From Phytophthora quininea (lineage: Eukaryota > Oomycota > Peronosporomycetes > Peronosporales > Peronosporaceae), in NCBI GenBank assembly GCA_011947345.1, contig JAAVTG010001006.1, positions 1 to 23,837 of the forward strand: a stretch of DNA of 23,837 bases, given 5' to 3'. The position numbers were made by a program, and so were the translations under genes. This document shows, in pieces, positions 19,680-23,837 of this stretch (its first letter is position 1; the number at the start of each line of letters is the position of its first letter). The notes under the pieces were generated by a model. The model was not told the DNA's origin. It did no database searches and worked only from the letters and a program-made list of their open reading frames with translations.

Positions 19680-20105
19680 GTACATTGCGTACTCGAGGAT
19701 GGATGTCCAACGGGAGAGGACTGTCCTGAAATCAATCTCGCTTATAGTGTTCGAGTGTACCTGAGCCCAAGACTTTGGAGGAAGCTGGTTCAGCATTGGA
19801 CCGGAGCCGAGGTCTCGGCCGAAACGATGAAGGTATATACAACGTACATCACAGGACGGGAAGCACCTCCAGTCAGCACACGATTCAGGCAGAGGATCGT
19901 CGAATGGTATGGCCACTGGAACTCGGAATATGAAAATGCTGCCCAACGGATTTGGTGGGCCATGTGTAGCATGGATACACGCTTCTGTGGCAGATCAGAA
20001 CAGCGCCGTTCGCGAAGGCCAACACTGGACACGGGCGCACCAGTTACAGTATATGTGGCAATTCGGCATGCGTCAACTACAAGCAGTAGCCACAAGAGAA
20101 AACAA
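19680..20105 (+). other. Unrelated segment replacing the middle of M96-like copy 5
   Basis: About 425 bp with no similarity I can see to any other M96 copy in the window. It is open in frame 3 (19608-20159) and reads LAYSVRVYLSPRLWRKLVQH, AETMKVYTTYITGRE and RQRIVEWYGHWNSEYENA. These look protein-like (Trp/Tyr/Arg-rich) but match no family I recognise. I see no terminal inverted repeats or target duplication at its edges. Confidence 0.5.
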
Positions 20106-20277
20106 GGTCATGGCGGACTTCGACGAGTTACTGCAAATCATGGTGCAGAACAACAGTAACGAGGTGCTTGATGGAACCGAGTCACTGCTTCTTGAAGACG
20201 CCATGAGGGGGATCAACGTCATTTCCACCTTCAATATCGGCGTCAGGGATAGCAAGTCGAGGCCATTTAGCAGTTAA

Positions 20278-20650
20278 GGGTCTCCAACCGGGGTGCGGCG
20301 TGGAGGGTGTAGCTCTGATCAAAAATGTAAACTGACTTGCCGAACTTTACGGCGGTTCCTGGCCCAACCATCGCAGTTGTCGTCGGCGAAGGTGCTTTTG
20401 TTGCAAAACCAGAGTCCTTTTCTAGGACACTACCAGACCCATCGAGATTTTATACATGCACGCTGAATAGGAAGCCTTGTCCTGTCCGCTCCGTCGTCTC
20501 TTGTTTGTAAGGCCACGCTCATAGAGAATAAGTTCTTCTTCTTTTGCTCTCCACATCAGTTCCTTCCAATTGCTCGACCATCTGACGTGATTATCCGTTC
20601 GAAGACGTCACTTGAAAACGAGTAATCTTTGCAAAGCCTTAGCAAGCAGC
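20278..20650. other. Intergenic stretch before copy 6
   Basis: 373 bases with no convincing gene, RNA or repeat. Its right end grades into the copy 6 promoter. Confidence 0.5.
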
Positions 20651-20667
20651 ACTCACTTCTCACTCTG
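20651..20667 (+). promoter_or_regulatory. Initiator-like element of copy 6
   Basis: ACTCACTTCTCACTCTG, 20 nt before ATG 20687, resembles the oomycete initiator and matches the element before copy 4 (4547-4562). Confidence 0.45.
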
Positions 20668-20686
20668 ACGACAAAGCAACATAACA

Positions 20687-21759
20687 ATGACGTTCTCGAC
20701 TTTCGACCAAGTCGATTCACTCAACGTCGACCAGTTTTTGAAGATTTCGTACAGAACGAAGCTCAGCAGTCGACAAACACGGCTGCGAAGGGGAGGAACG
20801 CGTATTACCACAAGCGAAAGGCTGAGAAGAAGGCTCTCGAATCACAAGTGACTGAGCTGACGAGTCGTCTGAAGCAACTGCAAGAGCAGAAGCGGTGGGC
20901 GAGCGAGAACGGCGTGCTAATCGAACCAGTGAACTCGGCCTGGAAAACCCACCTGGACTGGAACTTATGGCGCCTTCAAGCTTCGGAGGAGCGGCAACGC
21001 TTCTTACAGGCTGCTGTTAACGGCAAGAATGAGCTGATCGACGACCTCATCAGTCTGGCGCGGCAGTATATGACCACGGCCCAAAGCCTTTACTCCGGCA
21101 TGTTGCTCCAGCCAGACGACAAACTGGTGTACGATATGATCATCCACGAACTCGACGGCGTGTACAAGCAGACAGACAAAGCTTTCAACGACAGTCGAAT
21201 CGGCTCGACAGAAGACCTGGCCGTGTTCGATCGAGCCACGCCAACGCTTCAGATCGGATGGCAGAAGTTCTTTCCCTTCGGCTTTAAGAAAACCAGCAGC
21301 TCCATGTGGATGCTGTCGAGTTTGGTTCATCGGCAAGAGGCACGAGAGGAATTCGAGGACGTGGAAGACCCCGAAAACACCGTCGCCCTCAAGTTCCGCT
21401 TCACCAAGAGAATGGAAGACGGTGAGCGTGGCTCTCTCGTGCATCGCTTCGTCAAGCGGAGATTCAGCGAGAAAACTCGAGAGGTTTGCGTGTGGAAGTC
21501 TTCGCTTCACGGCGATGGGGTTTTCAGAGGACTGCAGCTTGACGGCACTGGATGGGGAGTTTTCCGTCGGGCAGGAAGCGGGTCTGGCACCTTCGGACAG
21601 ACGTGTGTTCGCCAAATCCGACTGCATCAGTGCAGCGCCAACAAAACTTCGGATCGCTTGGCCAGGATGTTCGACGAGTTTGTCCACGACATGGTTCGCG
21701 AGAACTACCGAGAGATCACGAGAATGGTTGAGGAGTTGCTCGCCAACGACGAAAGTTAA
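20687..21759 (+). CDS. M96-like bZIP-like protein, copy 6 (most intact copy)
   Basis: About 357 residues. ATG 20687 opens MTFSTFDQVDSLNVDQF; the frame then changes at the T run 20735-20739 (five T, six needed), after which one frame is open to TAA 21757-21759. The basic/zipper-like part is GRNAYYHKRKAEKKALESQV (about 20791-20850), continuing LTSRLKQLQEQKRW. A helix WRLQASEERQRFLQAAVNGK (about 20968) precedes the C-terminal domain: DKLVYDMIIHELDGVYKQTD, FPFGFKKTSSSMWMLSSLVH, RGSLVHRFVKRRFSEKTREV, FDEFVHDMVRENYREITRMV. This is the best reference for the cluster. From memory, oomycete M96-type proteins have a START-like C-terminal domain; ligand and targets are unknown. Confidence 0.82.
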
Positions 21760-22028
21760 AGCGTATTTCAATTCGAAGCAATAGGACGGCCACCATGAAC
21801 TTTCGGTCTAAGAACTAGATACTTCGCGATAAACTTGCTGTGAGTTTGTGGGTATACGCCACTTGTCCTCGTCTTGAAGTACTTGGAAGTAATACAAGGA
21901 GAGCCCGCTGGATAGCAAGTAAAACGCCATCTGGTGTGATTATCGCTGAGCACACGCCGTCGAAAACAAGTAATCTCGTTGTGCGCTCCTGGGCACGTCA
22001 CTCAGTTTTCAAAGCACTTTACGTGGCA
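21760..22028. other. Intergenic stretch with copy 7 upstream region
   Basis: 269 bases without a supported gene. CACTCAGTTTTCAAAG near 22000 is a weak initiator-like match about 20 nt before ATG 22029. Confidence 0.4.
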
Positions 22029-23109
22029 ATGACATTTTCATCGCCGGCGACTTTCGACCAAGGCAAGTCGCTTCCACCCAAGACGTCTTCGACCGGGAAG
22101 AAGCCAGCCCGACACTACGAGCGGCAAAAGGCCGAGAAGAAAGCGTTGGAGGCTCAACTGGTCGAGTTGGTGGAGCTGGCGAAGCAACTGGAAGCTCGCA
22201 GCAAGGCCAAGAAGACGAGCGAACAAGCCGGTCAATTCAGTCTGGAAAGCTCTGCTGGCCCGCAATTTAAAACACCGCAGAGCTACAGAGCAGATACAGC
22301 GGTTCTTGTTGGCTGCGGTTACCGGCAATTGTGCTCTGCTAGACGACCTCGTCGGTTTGGTGCAGCAGCAAATGAAGACGGGATGTGCTCGCAACGGGGT
22401 CTCCAGGTCCTTCCTCGGACATCTTCCTTCAGCCGAGCGACGACCTTCTCTTCGCCATGTATATCCATAAACTCAACGGCGTGTACGCCCAGACTGACGA
22501 CGTTTTCAAGGACTGTGGCATGGGATCAACGGAAACTCCCGAGGCCTTCCATCAGGCAAAGACCACAGCACAAGGAACGCCGACAATCGAGATCGGGTGG
22601 AAAGATATGTTCCCGTTTGGTTACCAGCAAACCGCCGACGTCATGTGGATGCTGGCGGGTTTGATCCACCGCCAGGATGCAAGAGAGGAATTCGATGAAG
22701 TCAAAGACCTTGAAAATACGGTGGCAGTCAAAGTGCGCTATACCAAGACTGTCGAAGGTGGCGGTTGCGAGTCGTTGGTACATCGCTTCGTCCAAAGGCG
22801 CTTCGTCGAGGACAATCGGCAGGTTACGGTGTGGAAGTCGTCGATTCGGGGCGATGGGTCTTTCAGGGGCTTCAAATCGACGAGACGGGCTGGAGCGTGT
22901 TCTGTCCGTTAGCCAACGGATCAGGAACGCTCGGACAGGCTTACATCCGCCAAGTTCCGTTGCACTTGAGTAGTTCGAGCAAAAACTCGACAGTGTTCTC
23001 CAAGTTCGACGAGTTCGTCCAGGGTATGGTCTACGAAAACTCTCAAGAGGTCACGAAAATGGCCGAGTCGCTGCTCTTGGACGAGGTGCTCAACATTACC
23101 AAGGTTTAA
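22029..23109 (+). CDS. M96-like bZIP-like protein, copy 7 (frame-broken)
   Basis: ATG 22029 gives MTFSSPATFDQGKSLPPK. The basic/zipper-like part is ARHYERQKAEKKALEAQLVE (about 22107-22166). The reading leaves frame 3 near 22245, continues in frame 1 (RFLLAAVTGNCALLDDLVGL), then changes at 22383, where copy 4 has two more bases (GTGT versus GT). Frame 2 carries DVMWMLAGLIHRQDAREEFD and CESLVHRFVQRRFVEDNR. At GGGG 22866-22869 (five G in copy 4) it moves to frame 1, giving LQIDETGWSVFCP and ending at TAA 23107-23109. The C-terminal part is almost the same as copy 4, which lacks the last G break. A functional gene with sequence errors, or a young pseudogene, are both possible. Confidence 0.75.
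22342..23081 (+). repeat. Near-identical tract shared with 4883-5620
   Basis: This is the partner of the copy 4 tract. It begins at GACGACCTCGTCGGTTT and ends at CTGCTCTTGGA. Length differs by two because of four short indels. Confidence 0.85.
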
Positions 23110-23194
23110 GCAGCTCTCCGTAACACGATAATACTTTTCACACATCCTCACGCTGGCTTGTCTTATGAATTCACTGCAGGAAGCTTCAAAGACG

Positions 23195-23837
23195 TCAATT
23201 TACGTGGCGGAAGTCCTGTTTGCCGTGGATACAGTACGGGCATCGCTTGTTGGGCTCATAGTCGGCTGATCGTTGGTCCCCTCCGTTAATGGACTTCGAC
23301 AGGCGAAGCAGGCGATTGTATTCGCCTCGGTCAGTCCAGGAGTGAGTGCGACACGGTCGTCGAAGATGTAGCAGTCGCCCTTGTAGTGTGCGCCTCCAAC
23401 TTTTCAAAGTACTTGAGGATGCCACCGTCTAGTTGATAAACCTCTTTGTGGCCGTCGTTCAGCAGAGCGTACGACGCCTTCTCACAACGCACGCCGCCAG
23501 TACAGAACATGACGACGGGCTTCTCCTTCGGCACGTGTTTCAATTGTGTTCGAGCCTCGTCGGGGAACGCTCGGAAGCTCTTGATATTCAGATCCACTGC
23601 ATTCTCAAACGTTCCCAAGCGAACTTCATAGTCATTTCTGCAGGATCTAACAGCGTTAGCAATACTGACCCCTTAGCCATGTAGATAACCTTTTACTCAC
23701 CTGGTATCTAACACCACCATCTCCTTGTCATTGTCCATCCACTGCTTAAATTCTTCCGCAGAGATGTGAGTTGCTAATCCATTCGTGGCCGGGTTCACTT
23801 CAGGCATTCCCATGGAAATCACCTCTTTCTTGATCTT
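23195..23837 (-). CDS. TrhO/UPF0176-like rhodanese-domain protein (5' end beyond window, frame-broken)
   Basis: The bacterial homologue TrhO (YceA) hydroxylates uridine 34 of tRNA; the eukaryotic function is less clear. Exon 1 (23837-23701) reads [20 protein letters not shown] and EMVVLDTR. After the intron, exon 2 gives [20 protein letters not shown], the active-site loop [20 protein letters not shown] (Cys about 23510) and [18 protein letters not shown]. The frame then changes near 23388 to [20 protein letters not shown] and CFACRSPL. It changes again at the C run 23278-23281 (one base short) to [16 protein letters not shown], ending at 23195. Two Cys pairs (CFAC, CPYC) fit the family's C-terminal zinc-type site. 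It converges with copy 7, 85 bp away. It is clearly a conserved housekeeping-type gene. Confidence 0.88.
23638..23700 (-). other. Intron of the rhodanese-domain gene
   Basis: On the minus strand: GTGAGT donor at 23700, CTGCAG acceptor ending at 23638, CTAAC branch-like site about 20 nt before the acceptor; 63 nt, phase 2. It joins VVLDTR to NDYEVR exactly as the family requires. Confidence 0.9.

Larger units (their letters stand above)
19395..20277 (+). pseudogene. M96-like copy 5, 3' fragment after the retrotransposon
   Basis: Zipper-like sequence resumes at once (LQQEIAHLVDELESAKREKE, 19397-19456), followed by STDMSAWKTLARHRLQPAMA, parallel to copy 2. A TGA at 19554-19556 stops this frame. 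HMKIVSLVAASSPDQ (about 19620-19663) reads in another frame. Similarity to copy 2 ends near 19680 and returns only near 20105 (MADFDELLQIMVQNNSNEV, then GTESLLLEDAMRGINV), with a stop at 20275-20277. The middle of the C-terminal domain (about 570 bp of copy 2) is thus missing and replaced. With the lost start and the insertion, this is a dead gene. Confidence 0.75.

Noticed and set aside
21004..21771. 255-codon minus-strand ORF opposite copy 6
   Set aside because: It mirrors the conserved plus-strand gene; its length comes from the GC-rich codon pattern and it shows no domain of its own.
1..23837. CRISPR arrays, tRNA or rRNA genes
   Set aside because: No regularly spaced repeats, cloverleaf-like sequence or rRNA-like stretches were seen.

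Overview
The window looks like nuclear DNA of an oomycete, most likely Phytophthora or a close relative. The reasons are repeated genes of the oomycete M96 (mating-specific protein) type, short GT-AG introns (63-95 nt) with CTNAC-like branch sites, initiator-like TCATT/CTCATT elements before several genes, and a Ty3/gypsy element whose Pol resembles Phytophthora copies. No database search was possible, so names rest on motifs and memory of the families.

Layout. A same-strand cluster of M96-like genes, each with a basic/leucine-zipper-like N-terminal part and a conserved C-terminal domain, fills 184-5648 (copies 1, 2, 4, plus a more divergent intron-containing relative, gene 3). A fifth copy starts at about 5884 and is split by a 13,345-bp LTR retrotransposon (6050-19394, 509-bp LTRs, 4-bp target duplication CCTT). 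Its remainder resumes at 19395 and carries an unrelated replacement segment. Copies 6 (20687-21759) and 7 (22029-23109) follow. A convergent minus-strand gene for a TrhO/UPF0176-type rhodanese-domain protein (23195-23837) runs off the right edge.

The retrotransposon has a primer-binding-site candidate, Gag with three CCHC zinc knuckles, a long charged region, an aspartic protease (DTG), RT (YLDD), RNase H, integrase (DDE) and a chromodomain-like tail. Between pol and the 3' LTR it carries about 3.4 kb of accessory DNA: a minus-strand gene (15689-17600) convergent with pol, and a plus-strand multi-membrane-span ORF (17830-18996). These two diverge from a 229-bp intergenic region. This is the most unusual structure in the window.

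Almost every long gene, including the conserved rhodanese gene, is interrupted by one-base frame breaks, many at short homopolymers. Near-identical repeats (the two LTRs; copies 4 and 7) differ partly by the same kind of indel. Many breaks may therefore be sequence errors rather than mutations. The retrotransposon insertion, the lost start codons of copies 4 and 5 and the replaced part of copy 5 do not fit that explanation.
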